Assembly (NCBI GenBank): GCA_907163375.1
Contig: CAJQUW010006804.1
Coordinates: 558,001-622,000, forward strand
Reading direction: 5' to 3'
DNA: 64,000 nucleotides
Origin: Prostheceraeus crozeri
Lineage: Eukaryota > Platyhelminthes > Polycladida > Euryleptidae
In this document: positions 10,701 through 23,855 of the stretch, piece by piece
How positions within the stretch are numbered: position 1 is the stretch's first letter
Layout: the number at the start of each line of letters is the position of its first letter
The notes under the pieces: model-generated
Database searches by the model: none
What the model saw: only the letters and a program-made list of their open reading frames with translations
Told to the model about the DNA's origin: nothing
Position numbers and translations under genes: made by a program

Positions 10701-11430
10701 TAACTTTTGATGATCCGTGGCTAGCTGTCTGCCGTGCACATATCAGAATACATGCACTTCTAAAGCGTATGTGCAGCAATCCAATGAAGTGACAAAATTT
10801 GTCAGAAGAGAGTGCAAGCATAAAATTCAGAAATGAAATGTCATTGAAAGAGAAGACAAATGAAGCAGAGGAAATAAGTGGCAGGATCAGAACTGCAGAA
10901 GAACGCAGTCGAGGTTTATCAATCCACAAGCAATCGGATATGGAAATCATGATATGGAGTATGAAGACGTGATGAAGAAGGTTGGCCACGAACCGATGGA
11001 GATGTACGAGAACGAAGGATGAAGAGAGAGTGCGGTAAGTTGTCCTGGAAGAAGGAAGGCACGCTCACAGTTGCCGCCAACCAAACGAGGCACGCACTGG
11101 GAGGAATTAATGAAACTCGTCTACGCGGGTTCTCCAACGACAGTGCAGATGCGTGCAGGGTGGGAGAAGGCGATGGCGTCCGCGCTTCCTCCTTGACAAT
11201 TAATTGGGAACCCGGCTGTGCAGTCACCAAGGTGTCGGAATTAATTTCCGGCCCACCCGGCGACTGTACAGCCTTTTCCTCCTTCACTCCTTCCATCATT
11301 CTCTCTCTCCCTCTTTCTCTCTCATTTCTCTCTCTCTCCCACTCACTCCCTCTCATCGTCTTTTCCCTCTTCCCATGTTCCCTCTGAACACTCCCTCAGT
11401 CTCTATCTCAACTTCCGACATATGAGTGCG
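10701..11430. other. Purine-rich then pyrimidine-rich region, coding uncertain
   Basis: About 10830-11040 is purine-rich on the plus strand and contains a charged frame (MSLKEKTNEAEEISGRIR...) ending in TGA. Just beyond, a GCG|GTAAGT splice-donor match lies at 11033-11040. From about 11270 to 11400 there is a CT-rich tract (CTCTCTCTCC-type). A 122-codon plus frame (11019-11387) and a 145-codon minus frame (10919-11356) overlap; both are unrecognised and are partly translated low-complexity sequence. Could be an untranslated exon or promoter-proximal DNA. Confidence 0.25.
11270..11400 (+). repeat. Polypyrimidine (CT-rich) tract
   Basis: A run of CTCTCTCT/CCCTCTTT words forms an imperfect (CT)n tract on the plus strand. 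Such tracts can be simple repeats or GAGA-type sites read from the other strand; the sequence alone does not decide. Confidence 0.8.
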
Positions 11431-14400
11431 CGGAACGTGAGACAAGCCTCATGATTACCTCTTTCTCTCGACATCAACTCTTCCATTTATAAACCTGCAG
11501 CTCGTATTCTTTATTTTTGTCCACTTTTTCTTTAAAAAGTCGATACATTAGTTCTGTATTTAATTAATAGTACAACCGAAACTTCTTAAAATTGCATTGT
11601 GGATTTACAGGGAAGTTGAAGGCTATCGACAGATTAAAAAACCAAAGCTTGAATAACAAAAGTCTGTACTTCAAAAGAAGATCAAATTGTGAAAGAGATT
11701 TGAGAACAGAGAGACAATGCAAACTGGAAGGGAAGCAAAAGGAATAAAAAAAGGATAGGAGAACAAATAGTTTATACAACAGCCGCAACTTATATGGTAA
11801 TATAACTTATGATTTAAAGTAGACAAAGTGAAAGAAATTTAAAACCTGACCAGAAAATAATGTTATATGTATGAAACATGTAAAATGGAAAATAAAAGGC
11901 AAAATTTATGGCACCAAGATGCATTTTAAAAGTTCACTTACAAGTTGATAGAAATAGGAAGCACCATTATATGATGAAGATAGCTTGGTTTTATTGTAAA
12001 AAGAAAAGTCTCTTGAGGTATTTCTAAGCGTGACAACGGAAAAAGTAATATTGGATTATAATGCGAATAATCATTTCGATTCTGGAGAACGTTGACGTAT
12101 TGTGCATGAAACTGACGCTGACTTATCCGACCATGTTCGTAGAGTGGTAGCAGATAGTGGGGAATACGAAGACCAAGATGCCACATTTGATGTAGGCAAT
12201 TTATGGTCAGTTAGTCGCGCCTTGGATGCTATCAAAAATGCCAGAAGCATGTCGCAGATAAACTTTTCGATTGAAATTCGATACATATTCGAATTCTAGC
12301 CTTGAACGTGCATGTGTGCATACCTTGTAATCAAACATGCATTTAGAGGCAACGAAGTCTCAGTGAAAAATTACAAACTGAATTTCCTAATGAAGATTCA
12401 AAAAATGCTTATTGATAAATTTTCAATATAATTAAAGACACAAAAATTAAAATGAGGACAAAAACAATTTTGAAAATATGTTTTCGAATAAAGATTGACC
12501 ACTTCTCGTAAAGAGCTTGCTATTGCCAAAATGTGAGGTTACTTGTGAGTTAAGTAAACCTCAACAATGTTAGTCAAGTACATCAGTGACTACCAACAGT
12601 TGTGACAAATTAAATATAGGCATAACATTCTTTGACAGACATATTCAAGTGAATTCTTTGAACAAGCGACTTACCTGTCTTTTCCACTGGTTGAATCTGT
12701 GAGTCGTTCAGGTAATCGACGACGTAGCTACAATATTTCATTAGAAAAACGGTGTGGGTTATGACGAGTATATATCCGCATTGATGACGAAGTTTCGGCG
12801 AAGATCACAAAGAAGCTTGAAATGAAGATTGATTTTCACATGGCGTAATGACGATAAGGAAACTGACGTTGGAATAGGAGAAACGACGAAATGACGTTTT
12901 CATTCCTGGAAAAACAAAATGAAGACGTGTTAAAGACATTATAATCAATGAAGTAGCTGCATTTTGAAGATAATGGTTTTTCGATCCTCGTAAACAAAAT
13001 GCATGCATTAATCATGTTGTTAACCCGTTACCACCCCGAACTGCAAGAGTTAACCAAATAATGGATGCACCGCAAAGCAGCAAAAATTTCTTTCCAATGG
13101 ATAATAATTTCAATATTCAAATACTACTTGTAAAGAAATAAATTGTTTAAAAGTAACCACTTTTGCTGGAATATTTATACTTGTGTAAAAATTTGTACAA
13201 GTTCATCCTGATGCCGGATGAGCTGAATGGCCTCTTAACAGAAAGACTATCAGACTCTATGATCAGATTTATGTCAAATACTGATGAAAACATGAAATGT
13301 AATTGATTACAATTACAAATTAATTACTTATCAACGCCAAGTATTTCAATTACTGATTGCTTCTGGCAATGGAATTGGTTCACATTGATTGCAATTACTT
13401 TAGATGTGTGACGTCGCTTAATTTAGATTTCACAACAATCTTCGTCGCAAATTTATCTGAAAAAAATTCCACGAGTTGCACATCCGGTGCACATCTAAGT
13501 ACATGTATGATAGAGCATCATCAATGAATAGAGTAAAGTAATTTAAACTGAGTGCCAAATGAATATTCAACAGTGCACAGTTCACAGAAAATTAAGTAAA
13601 AACATACAATAGAGCTGTGGACTGAAATTAAAGGAATGTTCCGATACGCATACCGTTCGGACCGGTACCGATGCCTGACCGGTCCGGCCTAGCATGAACA
13701 TGACTGACCGGTATGAACATGGATATTGAAATCCACCGCTATTTACCGATATAGACCAGAATGCTGACAGGCAAGTAGAATGTTTCTCCCACATCTATAG
13801 CCGCAATACGTGCAACAGCATTCGTGTTCCTGGAAATCCACCTTTATTTTCTACTAACGTCGTGATCATTGATATTATCCATTGAATATATCATCATATG
13901 GATCTGGTGTCTGGCCATTTTTTATACTTCGATTTTCCATACTGTCGAATGAATAAGTGTTTGAAATCTGATTTGCTGTGTGATTTGTGGTAAAAGCACT
14001 AGTTTGCATGAAAAGTACTTAGAATACAGACGTAAAAATGCTTTTGAAAATAAATGTTTCATAATTAAACTGCTTGTGTATTATAATCAACAATTGCAAT
14101 AAAGATAAATGTTGTAACAAATTTTCATCGAAATATGAAAATCAATATTGCAAAGGAAAGTATTTCCTTCAAAAAATGTTGAAAATCCTAGTGATAGATG
14201 GTCCTAATTATGAATTTTTTCATTGTAATACATTTCTTCATTTTCTTCGTAATAGAATGTTTTGAATAATTCAACAGGCATATAGAAATGCCTGTTATTC
14301 CACTGGAATCACTAGGCCTACATAATCAACAAAGACCTGTTACTTGAGACTATACATGCCAAATTTGATTTGTCTTATTATAATAGAATCCGCATAATTT

Positions 14401-16725
14401 CGCACCTCGTGTGCTAAATTATACGAACTCCCGAATTTGACATGCTTTGTGTGTTTCTACAATAAATTGCTAAATGTACAATGCACAAAATCCAAATGTA
14501 TCCGTTATCTGTCACTTGCGTTCGATGTATGATTAACTGTTGAATTAAAGCGTCAATATAGCATGTACATGTACGTTGAATAGGTTGCTATATACTGCGT
14601 ATGGTGGCCCACAATCGGTCTGCTTCATGTACTTCACGAACAGATGAGGACCAAATTATAGCTTTTTGCAAATACGAAATCTTTGATCATTCGTTGAGCT
14701 AAGTTTTTTTACAATAATATTATAATCTTAATACCTTCGAAAAGATAGATTTCATTTTGCATTGAAATGATCAGTTAGCACGTTATGTTTTCATAATACA
14801 TGGCGGCCTGTTTTGTATGTTATCCGCTGAAGTAAACCCATGTGAAGCTATTTTAGTCTAAATCTGACGAATTGTACGAATTACAATTAATTAGTCTGTG
14901 TTGCAAAACAGGCGCCGAATTACTATCATGCGATGATAAATTTAAGCGGAGTTTTAATACTAGTTAAATGAGATTTGTATAAACTTGAATGAAATCGCCA
15001 AAATGAATGCATTGTCCATTTATGCGGAACCGGATTAAGCAGATGACACTGTAATTTCAATTAAGGAATATCGACCCAAGTCCCTGATGTCGTGACATGT
15101 TACTGTATGGCCTCTTGAGAAAAGATAGCTATTGGTAGACCAGTTTTAACTGATATCTTTTTTAAATGCTAACGCATGTCGTAATAAAAGAACTTGAGTT
15201 AATAGCATGATGCTATAATTTGAAGATACACCGGCAAAAAACAGAAATTCTACTGCATAACATCCTTATTTACGATTGTATACTGATGCCAAGACTCATG
15301 TCATTGATGAAGCTTCAAACAACATGCACATAGGCAGGGTTTTAAAGAAAAATCTACAACTGCACAAAATTTGGCATTTCGGCCTTGGCTTCACGCTGCT
15401 TCTCCAGCGCAGGGATTCATCCTAGCATGAGATTCGCTAATTTTCCTGTCATAACTAGTTTAACTACCCTTGAGATCATCTTTCTTCATTTCCTTTAGAG
15501 GATCATTTGTTGGGTGATAACGGAATAAGCAATTTTTCAATTAAATACAAAGCATCTGTTTGTTACATGTTTAGAGACAATTTTAATTACATATTTTCCT
15601 TAAGACAGTAGGACATAATGCATTCTTTTGAAATAGTGCATATGTGCTTGAGCCGTACGCAGTGAAACCATCTACTCGTAGATCTGTGAATGTGATTGCA
15701 TGTAAACACTCACTCGGTACCTAAGTTTTGCTCTCGTGATTGGCGCATGTTGCTGATGATAAGTACCAACGGAACTCAGCGAACTCCTTGATCCTCTCTA
15801 ACTAACAAATATTTGGAGAATCATTTTTAGTGATAACTTATTCGACAAAATTTGATCAGATCTTGAAAAACTGCAGATCAACTTCTTATAAGAGAGGCAC
15901 CAACGTGATAAACTTTGCATAAAACACTTGACTATATGTACAAACAACGTTCAGTTGGCCTTAATTTCATGAACCGGATTTAACCGTGAGTCCCCCAAAT
16001 GCTAAGCTTTAGGATTTCGTTTACGATATTTCGCCCCGGAGCGAGGTTGAGTCAGTGAGCTTCATCAATCTTTGCTTCACGTAACTACGTCAGGACAGTT
16101 AGCGCTTCTTCTCTATTCTTCTAGTCAACTGTGAGACAGCATGAACATCAGTTTCAAAGGAAAATCGAAATCCTTTCACTTGAATAATATTAACAGCCTA
16201 ATTTCAACTTAAATAGGCTCCTATATTTGAAGGAATACATCTGATCGACCTAGTCTTCGAGATAGACCTTCAGTTTCAGAATCACATGATCTCGATAGAT
16301 CATCGACCAACCTTACAGAACAGGATCAAGTTATTTAGCGTGAGAAAAGCTAGCTTGATACGATGAAATAATCAATTTCAAATCGTCGAACCAATTTTCT
16401 TATGTTCTCTTTCTTCTATGATTAGTGCTAACGCTTAGCAGGATTGGAATCGGCCGACCAGGCCTCGACCTATATGTTGACCATTAACGATGCATTCACT
16501 CTAAAGAAGAAATCGTTTAGTCAATCAAAAGAAAAACAGCATTGTATGAGCATGTATAATGAATGTAACATATTTGAAGAGTACCTACCTGTAGGTATGC
16601 TATGTGACATGAATGTTACGAACTGCTTCTTAAAAAGTTAAACAATTACTAACATATGCATGTGATTAAACGTAGGCCTACTTTATCTCAAATAAAATTT
16701 TCAGAATCCTATGTGAATTTTTATA
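11431..16725. other. Long AT-rich stretch; ACCGGT cluster near 13.65 kb
   Basis: No gene or domain recognised over 5 kb. Local points: an AATTAC/GTAATT-rich simple stretch at about 13290-13400, and an ACCGGT-rich cluster at about 13638-13715 with a possible inverted partner near 18.06-18.12 kb. Confidence 0.35.
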
Positions 16726-16886
16726 CCAGCAAAGCGAAAATCAAGCTCTCCTTTCTTTTCAGGTTCACCTTTTTCTAGCGACCTTTGAAAGCGTGGGACG
16801 CAGAAGTGCCGTCAACTCCTGCATAATTTAAGCGCTAATAGAAATCGACCTAATAAGAAAGAGGAGCTTGATTTTTGCTGTGCTGC
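16726..16886. mobile_element. Small TA-flanked MITE
   Basis: The left end reads CCAGCAAAGCGAAAATCAAG, and the reverse complement of the right end reads GCAGCACAGCAAAAATCAAG, with the similarity continuing through CTC and CTTTCTT to about 55 bp per arm. TA dinucleotides flank both sides (16724-16725, 16887-16888). At 161 bp with no coding capacity it is a typical mariner-type MITE. Arm divergence suggests moderate age. Confidence 0.75.
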
Positions 16887-16888
16887 TA

Positions 16889-19635
16889 TAATGACTATAT
16901 CTCCTGTCGTTTGGTCAAATGGTTTAAATGTAGATTTCGTTATAGATCAACAAGTTTCCTTTGTTAAAAGACTGCCGATACTTTTGCAATATTTTCCACG
17001 GATTAAGCAAGTATTTGAACTTTCCGAAATCTTGCCCCGGTTCAGACTTGTGGGTACAGTTTCCGTACTTGGTTGATGTTTCTGGAAACTCTATATTTAT
17101 CCCTGTGGTAAACTTAAGGAAAAGCCCCAAAGCATGTATTTCAAAGAGAATATAATGATTTGGAAATCGTAAAACAAACTACAAGTTAATATTTTGGGTA
17201 GGCATCGTTTTCGATGACCAATGTGCACATTAAACATCCTTTTTTGGTTTTCATATTGTGAAAAAGTTGTATTCCTCATAGTACCGGGTATTATCATTTC
17301 AACGATTCCGATTTCCATCAGTAGCCTGCTGCAGAATTAGCTGACTACGAAGCTAATCAGATTCATGATGTGCCCCGCTACTAGAAACGTTTGCACACCT
17401 TTCAGCTAAATGATTCGCATGCAACATGCAAAACCTGTAAGTTAGAAGTCATGGCATACAGGTACAACAATGTACATTTTTAAAAAATACCTACTTCGTC
17501 CATGACTCTGTCTCGTACAAAATATGTTTCATGACTGGTTAACAGTTTCTCTACTTGAATGACATGTACATATAATTATGTTCTCTCCTAGAACTGCGTG
17601 TACATGCATTAGTTTTGCAATTCCCAATTCATAAAGGCAGCGGCAGTAGCAACGCAACGCATCACCTTGGCCTCCAGACAAAAATAATGGCGCACTGATG
17701 TAATTTAAGGGCGAGCGCACAAATCTCTCCAATTATGCACCTTGCAACTAATATTTAAGCCTCACAGTTGACAAGCAGTCATAGAGGTCAATCTTTTTGC
17801 AAATTTTGATTTTCAACAAATAGTCATATCTTTATATTTGTTTGCTACAGCGTAAGTTATGTAATTGTCATTCATATCTTGACATCCACTCCACTTTCTG
17901 ATGCATTTTTAATTTAGCTATTTTCTTGACTGCAATTTTCAACTGCACAAATCAATAATAATAACTGCACATTTGAATTTGGAACAGCGCAAATTACGTT
18001 CAGTTGCACATTAAAAAAAACCTGTATAGGGCTGTCGGGGTGTGGCAAAGAAGGCCTACTTATTATTTGACCGGTATCAAAGGTACCGGGCCGGTCCAGT
18101 GTGAAATATTTCATACCGATTCCACCTCTGCATTACCCAGTACTGTTGATTACGGAGGTCGTTGACTTTAAAAACATCCGTGAGTGCGCCTGGCTCTGAT
18201 ATTTCCAGCGACAACTCTTCAGCTCTTAGTGATTTGGGATTTCTTTGAAACGATTTCTACAATCCACACAGAAAAAATATATATATTTACTACTGCGCTT
18301 CAATTTTCTTCCCAATTGTTTCCATTTCAGAAAATAATGAAATGATTTGAACATGCACCTGATAATGTAAAACTGTGAAGCTGATTTTCATCTTATGTGC
18401 AAAATGTGCATCGGTAATGACGTCAAGTAATCCGTAAAAATGACGTGCTTGTCCTGGACGATGAGTATTATCCTCTTCATTGAATTATGTTCTGTACTTT
18501 CACAAAACATTTCTGGAACGTAGCTTTTCGTCATTCGAGACACAATAGCTTGAGAAATGCTGAAACCTCATCGATAGCGATTTGAAAACCTGTCCTACAA
18601 TAGTTGCTACATGTTATTCATATAAGAAATAATTTCGAAGCAATCAAAATACATGAGTAGCCGAACTGATTTTAAGTTCCAATTAAATTTTGTTTCTTTG
18701 ACTCGGTCTCACCTATATATTTAAACTGTATCTCAGAATTGGGATGATAATAATCACCACAAACACTAAACAGCATACTTCAAAAAAAGGAAGAGCTATT
18801 TATTACATAGTTACCTTAAAAGCGATAGGAGCAGAATTTGTCTATGTTAATCAAATAGTTGTAAATATTAATGGTTATATCAAATAGTCGTAAGTGTAAT
18901 CAAACAGATATTCAACATGCTGGAATTTTCACATAAAATTGGTGATACAAACTTTTAAAATGCTTTCTTTAGAGAAATTAGACCCTTTTCCCACACCTTT
19001 TGCAGCATGCTCTACATCACACACGTGTTGAACTGAATAGCTAAGTAACAAGTTCAGCAAGCTATAAAACATCCGAAGACAAGTGCTACCCCGCTACGTT
19101 CGCTGAGTTAGAAACCGGGCTGAGAGAGAGCATGCCATATGAGATTCAGTTAATGGATAGATTATTCTTTCACACATGATTCACTCTCAACTTTCCTTAT
19201 GTTCCCATTGCACTACACCTTAGAGGCTTACGACCTGACTTAAGCGGCTTGAATGTCCTTAATAATTTCACATTTGGAATGGTTATAAATAGCCATTTTC
19301 TTGGTTCGGAAGACTTTCCGCTCAATATTCATCAATTTATGGTTTAGCGCTTGAGTGAGCACGGGTATTCCCTCTTTTTCATCGCTACATCAGCCTTCGG
19401 GATGAGATCAAATAGAAATATAATACCCTAACTGTGGGCAGAGATATCGAATTTGAATTCAATTGTCCATTCGCGCAATGCAATATACACATGTAGGCAG
19501 CACTCTCAGGTTTACTCACAAATAACAGGCAGTTCAAATTTGAAGTTGGCAAGAGTTGAATTAGTAAGATATCAGTGAACAATGGAAAGAAATCAACAGT
19601 CTTCTAAAATACTCATACCGTATTTGTGAAGTCAG
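16889..19635. other. AT-rich stretch, no supported gene
   Basis: Several 60-75-codon frames occur on both strands but none is recognised. The ACCGGT-rich piece at about 18065-18120 is the only structured sequence noticed. Confidence 0.3.
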
Positions 19636-19639
19636 TACT

Positions 19640-20055
19640 ACGAATGAGAAGGCTACCCGCACCTGCCCGCACGTACTCATAAGCAAGCTATCTGCACCTG
19701 CCGGTGCGGAGTAGGTTCGTGAGTAGGCTCTCTGCACCCTTCCGCACTCGCGATGAAGCCATCTGTATCCGCCCGAACTCGTGAGTAGGCTACCAATGCA
19801 CCTGTGAGTAAGCTATGTGCACATGCTCGTACTCGCGATGAAGCTGCCAACACCCGCTCCACATGTGGTTAAGCTGCTCTCTACACCTGCCCGTACCCGC
19901 GAATAAGCTGCCAACACCCGCTCGCACCCGTGGTTAAGCTGCTCTCTACACCTGCTCGTACCCGCGAATAAGCTGCCAACACCCGTTCGCACCCGTGGTT
20001 AAGCTGCTCTCTACACCTTCCCGTACCCGCGAATAAGCTGCCAACAACCGCGGAT
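19640..20055. repeat. 65-bp minisatellite
   Basis: The word AAGCTGCTCTCTACACCT recurs at 19871, 19936 and 20001, an exact 65-bp period. Each unit contains two related halves, one with CTACACCTGCCCGTACCCGCG and one with CCAACACCCG-CTCGCACCCG, each starting AAGCTG. Upstream from about 19640 the array is older and diverged (CTCGCGATGAAGC, GAGTAGGCTCTCTGCACC). It is markedly richer in G+C than its surroundings. Minus-strand frames across it (19677-19862 and 19881-20150) are translated repeat and I do not regard them as genes. Confidence 0.9.
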
Positions 20056-21040
20056 TGTACTCGTATCCAATCTAGTGCCCCATATCGAAGGAAGGTGAAT
20101 TTCTGTAACCCCTTGATCACCTTTGTCATGGAATGAAAGAGACTGCTCAAATTTCGCAGGTATTACAGGCTACCTGGTATTAATCGGTATACTCGTAATG
20201 GTAGTGCCAGCAAGTCAGCAAGTCATCGGTCTTTGGATCACCTGGGCATGCTCATCTCATCCGCCTTCCTCGTCTGACTTCAAGTGAAGTACCGACTTAG
20301 CTGTCTTCATATTAATTATCACTTGGCTGACTTAAGTCAGCCAGCAGTCATTCAATAATCATACTGAAATGCTTTTAATAAAATTGACGTGGATGGGTCA
20401 TTTATCGCGACTTTTTCACGAGGGAAAATAAAATGCATATGAGCCAACAATCCCACTGTCTATACATGGATTCACAGATACCAGGACTTCAATTCCTAGC
20501 AAGAAATATCGTCGATGCTGACAGAAATTGAATTGCCGCCGACAACTGTAAGAAGCGTGATATAAACATACTCACATAGCAAAGTAATTACGAATACCGT
20601 GAAATTGATATCGACATTAAAGGAGCTGCAAAGGTTTTTAGATTTGTTTAAAGATTTTAAAAGAGGTTGATTTTGTTATGATGTCATCATCATTTTCTAA
20701 GCATAATATTTTTGCTTTGATAAAACAATGTGGACTTTATGGGATTATCGATGTTCATTCGAAGACTAATGAAATAACACTGACACAATTTGAAGTAACT
20801 TGAGTAAAACAAAAATAATGTAATTCAAACAGTTGGAATAGTTCGAAAAATGTAAAACACATATGTTTTCTGATGGAGATGTTTTTACATGCCAACACCG
20901 TGCAAGGCAGACTATAACAGGCCTCATAAACCGAAAACTTAATTAATGTTAGAAAATAGCAGCATATACAGCATGTAGGTATGTGTATGTATGTGCATTT
21001 ATCGCTACTGTCTATTATCAGCTGAAATGGGTCTAAAACA
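20056..21040. other. Intergenic; one perfect 18-bp palindrome
   Basis: GGCTGACTTAAGTCAGCC at 20325-20342 is a perfect palindrome, with related GACTT(C/A)AAGT words just before it. Otherwise AT-rich and without recognised features. Confidence 0.4.
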
Positions 21041-21044
21041 ATAA

Positions 21045-21722
21045 AAACCAGCTCTCAAACCGAAGCTGACAGTGAATAACAGAGGTGATCGGATAGCGTT
21101 TTGTCGGCGAGATCGTCATTGGTCATCCAAAGACTAACACAAGGTAATAATGTCAGATGAAACAACGTTGAGCCGGGTTTTCAAATTTCAAAAGTTCACT
21201 TCGTCCGCCTGGTAGACGATGCCATGAGAGGTACACCGGACGGATGTACTGCTAAAATTCCAGTAAAAGTCATGGCATGGGCCTCCATCACGGCGCCTGG
21301 ACGAAGCAGCTTATGGATAGCGCCACCGAAAACCACCATAAATGCCGCCAAATACCTGTCAATTCTTCAGGAGAAACATCAAGTAACAATACCCCTACGG
21401 AATTGCACAATATTTCAAAAAGATGGTGCGCCATTCCACACTGCACGCCTGGTGGTCCGGTGGCTCCATGAACAGGAATGTCCTTTCCTTGAGGGTTGGC
21501 CTGACAACTCGTCCGATCTTAAACCTACTGAACATTGCTAGACGGCTCTTAAGAGACGTGTGACAGAACGGCAGTCAACAGATAACCAGGATCTTATTGA
21601 AAAGTTGAAGTTTGCATGGGTCCAAGAAATTACGCCTAATAACTGTCGTCGATTAATTGAGTCAATGCCGTCATGATGACGACGGTATTGGTCGCAAAAA
21701 CGGCATACATACACGATATTGA
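21045..21722 (+). pseudogene. Tc1-like transposase pseudogene (catalytic domain)
   Basis: In pieces, the plus strand reads a nearly full Tc1-type catalytic region: KPKLTVNNRGDRIAFCRRD, then MSDETT with the first catalytic Asp, VMAWASI, FQKDGAPFHTA with the second Asp, and SSDLKPTEHC in the place of the usual SPDLNPIE with the catalytic Glu. It ends in IESMP and a shifted AKNGIHTRY-like end at 21722. Stops (a TAA before MSDET, a TAG after about residue 105 of the longest frame) and at least two frameshifts kill it. Thirty-five residues separate the second Asp and the Glu, one more than the classic 34. Terminal repeats were not found. Confidence 0.85.
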
Positions 21723-21894
21723 CAGGTAAATTTATTTATGTTTTCCAACACAATGCTGACTGTGGTATTATTGTTATCTTTTCCTAACTTTAAATTTGAA
21801 ACTTTTCCGAGATTAAAGTTTTGCTGTTGCGTAAAACTTAATGCATGTTAGTTTTGTTATTTGATGCTGATCCAGTGTCTGCGGCTGTATATCG

Positions 21895-22752
21895 CATACC
21901 TGTCAAGTCACCCGCATTTTGTGGGAGACACTTGCAATCAGAGCATTTCCCACGCACACCGCATTTCAATGACTGTCACCCGCATCAATATGTGATGCTG
22001 TCGGAATATCGAATTTAATATATTAATCTTCTTTATGCGCGCTCATCCAGTGTCAGTCATATTTGTTGTTCAGGTAAGCTATAAAATTAGCGCGGTTCTC
22101 AATCTTCCAGAGTTCCTCATCATCTGGTTTGGGAGACACAGTTACAGCTCAGTAGAAAAACCAGTAGCACAGATAGATGTCAGCTGTGCAGTTTGGCAAT
22201 TATTCATGACATTTATTCACCTGGTATTCTCAAGTATTATAGGATTATTTGGATAACAAATCTTTATTATAGTTTTCGTGATCATAACACGACCGTTTTT
22301 AAATCGAAAGTTTTGGATGACGTGATCATCAGCGGATATGAAGATTAGAAACTGCAAATAATATGTACAGAAAATTTACAGGTAGGTTGGAGAAGAAGGA
22401 GACCATGCATCAGGGCAAAGTCAACAAAAATACTAAATTTTCTCCAATTTTTGATTTCTCCATTAATTGATTATTTTTTGCATAATGGCCTCATAGGTAT
22501 GTGACATATAAAATGAGAAATATTTTACCCGACATTATATTCTACAAAAAACGATAAAGTAAAACAAAATGATTGTTTCATCAATCCGATCGGTATGGCC
22601 AAAAAATTGCTAGAAATTGTTTTGAGTATTACAACACAAATAATCATGGCGAAACTAGTGAATACCTTAATCATCATTTCTATGAAATCACGAACCAAAT
22701 TTATCAAAAATAAGAGCACCCGCATTCGGTCTTACAGACCTTGACAAGTGTG
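21895..22752. mobile_element. Terminal-repeat element with ATATCG flanks
   Basis: The left end CATACCTGTCAAG and the reverse complement of the right end CACACTTGTCAAG form a 13-bp inverted repeat with two mismatches. ATATCG stands immediately before (21889-21894) and after (22753-22758) as a candidate target duplication. The left subterminal region carries repeated CACCCGCAT words, and CACCCGCATT recurs near the right end. No transposase is seen in the 858 bp. Most likely a non-autonomous hAT-like element, but a 6-bp duplication is unusual for hAT, so the superfamily stays open. Confidence 0.6.
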
Positions 22753-22758
22753 ATATCG

Positions 22759-23850
22759 CGTAAGGTTTTAGCACTGACTCGCACCGTCACATTCAGTACC
22801 TTGAACGATAATTCATTCCTCTTATATATTTCAATTACATTCTTTCTACTCAAATTTGTATTAATAAGTAGCATGATTATATAGGTCTTCTAAAATTGGG
22901 AGACTAATTCGTATCGACCAAGTAAAAAGGAATTGAACACCCTCGTGCAATGACCGGTTTACCCACAGAATATTTGGAGAAGAAACACTATGTTTCTAAA
23001 CGATGATGAGATTTAGAATAAATTTCTTAATTTTGAAAAATGCAATTGTGGCATATGCATACCTTTCTCTTAGAGCTGATCATCGCCGAAGACATACAAA
23101 ACTTACATAGTAAAATCCATGGTGTTTTAACAATCTTTAGTATGTCCGAAATTAACTAGAAACGTCCGAAGATTGAGATTCAATTTCCTTGGGTCATGAG
23201 AGAATGAGAATTTCAATTATTTTCATTTTTAGTTCCAAAGAAAGTGATCTCTCCCTCAATTACGTACGACAAGTAATTTACTTCTTGTCGGTACAAGTAG
23301 TCCGAATCGCTTCGTCGAACGTGTCATGCTTTTACTACTTCTACCTACCGCAAACATTTTTTTTGTCGTGTGCATTTGAGGGAGAGAATGCTTTCTATGG
23401 AAAGAAAAAATGACTGTCAGGAGCTTTCCGTACCGACAGACGTTGGCGTTTGAATTTCAATTATGTCCACCAGGACTTTTGTTTTATAGGGTAATTGAAA
23501 CATTTGTTTGATGTTTGCGTTTTAGACAAAAGACACATTTTAGACACGTTTTAGACATAAGAAGACAAAACGATGTTATTTGTTTCGAGACCTTTCGCCG
23601 ATTCATTTCGGGTAGCACTTCGGGACGCGTATAAAAGCATAGTCATTATATGCAGGTCAAATGAATAAAGGGACCGGGTAAAAGTTACTGCCACGGAGTT
23701 GCTAGCGTTAATGCTGTTTGCCTCTGCACTCATAAAATTGTACAAAGTGATGATGGTTCGTCTTTGGGTTCTTTCAACAGACTTTGATTTGACAACCCAA
23801 TTAACATGCTTGTCATCGGGAAACATTATGATAATACAGCTGAATGATGA
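22759..23850. other. AT-rich stretch, no supported gene
   Basis: No recognised gene. Short frames at 23189-23413 (+) and 23551-23826 (-) match nothing I know. Confidence 0.3.
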
Positions 23851-23855
23851 TAATA

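Noticed and set aside
10919..11387. Overlapping 145-codon minus and 122-codon plus genes
   Set aside because: Both frames depend on the low-complexity CT/GA tract and show no recognisable domain.
13290..13400. Terminal repeats in the AATTAC/GTAATT-rich patch
   Set aside because: Low-complexity sequence is self-complementary by composition; no boundaries or target duplication seen.
19677..20150. Repeat protein encoded on the minus strand
   Set aside because: The frames are translations of the 65-bp minisatellite; the unit is not a multiple of three, so no periodic protein results.
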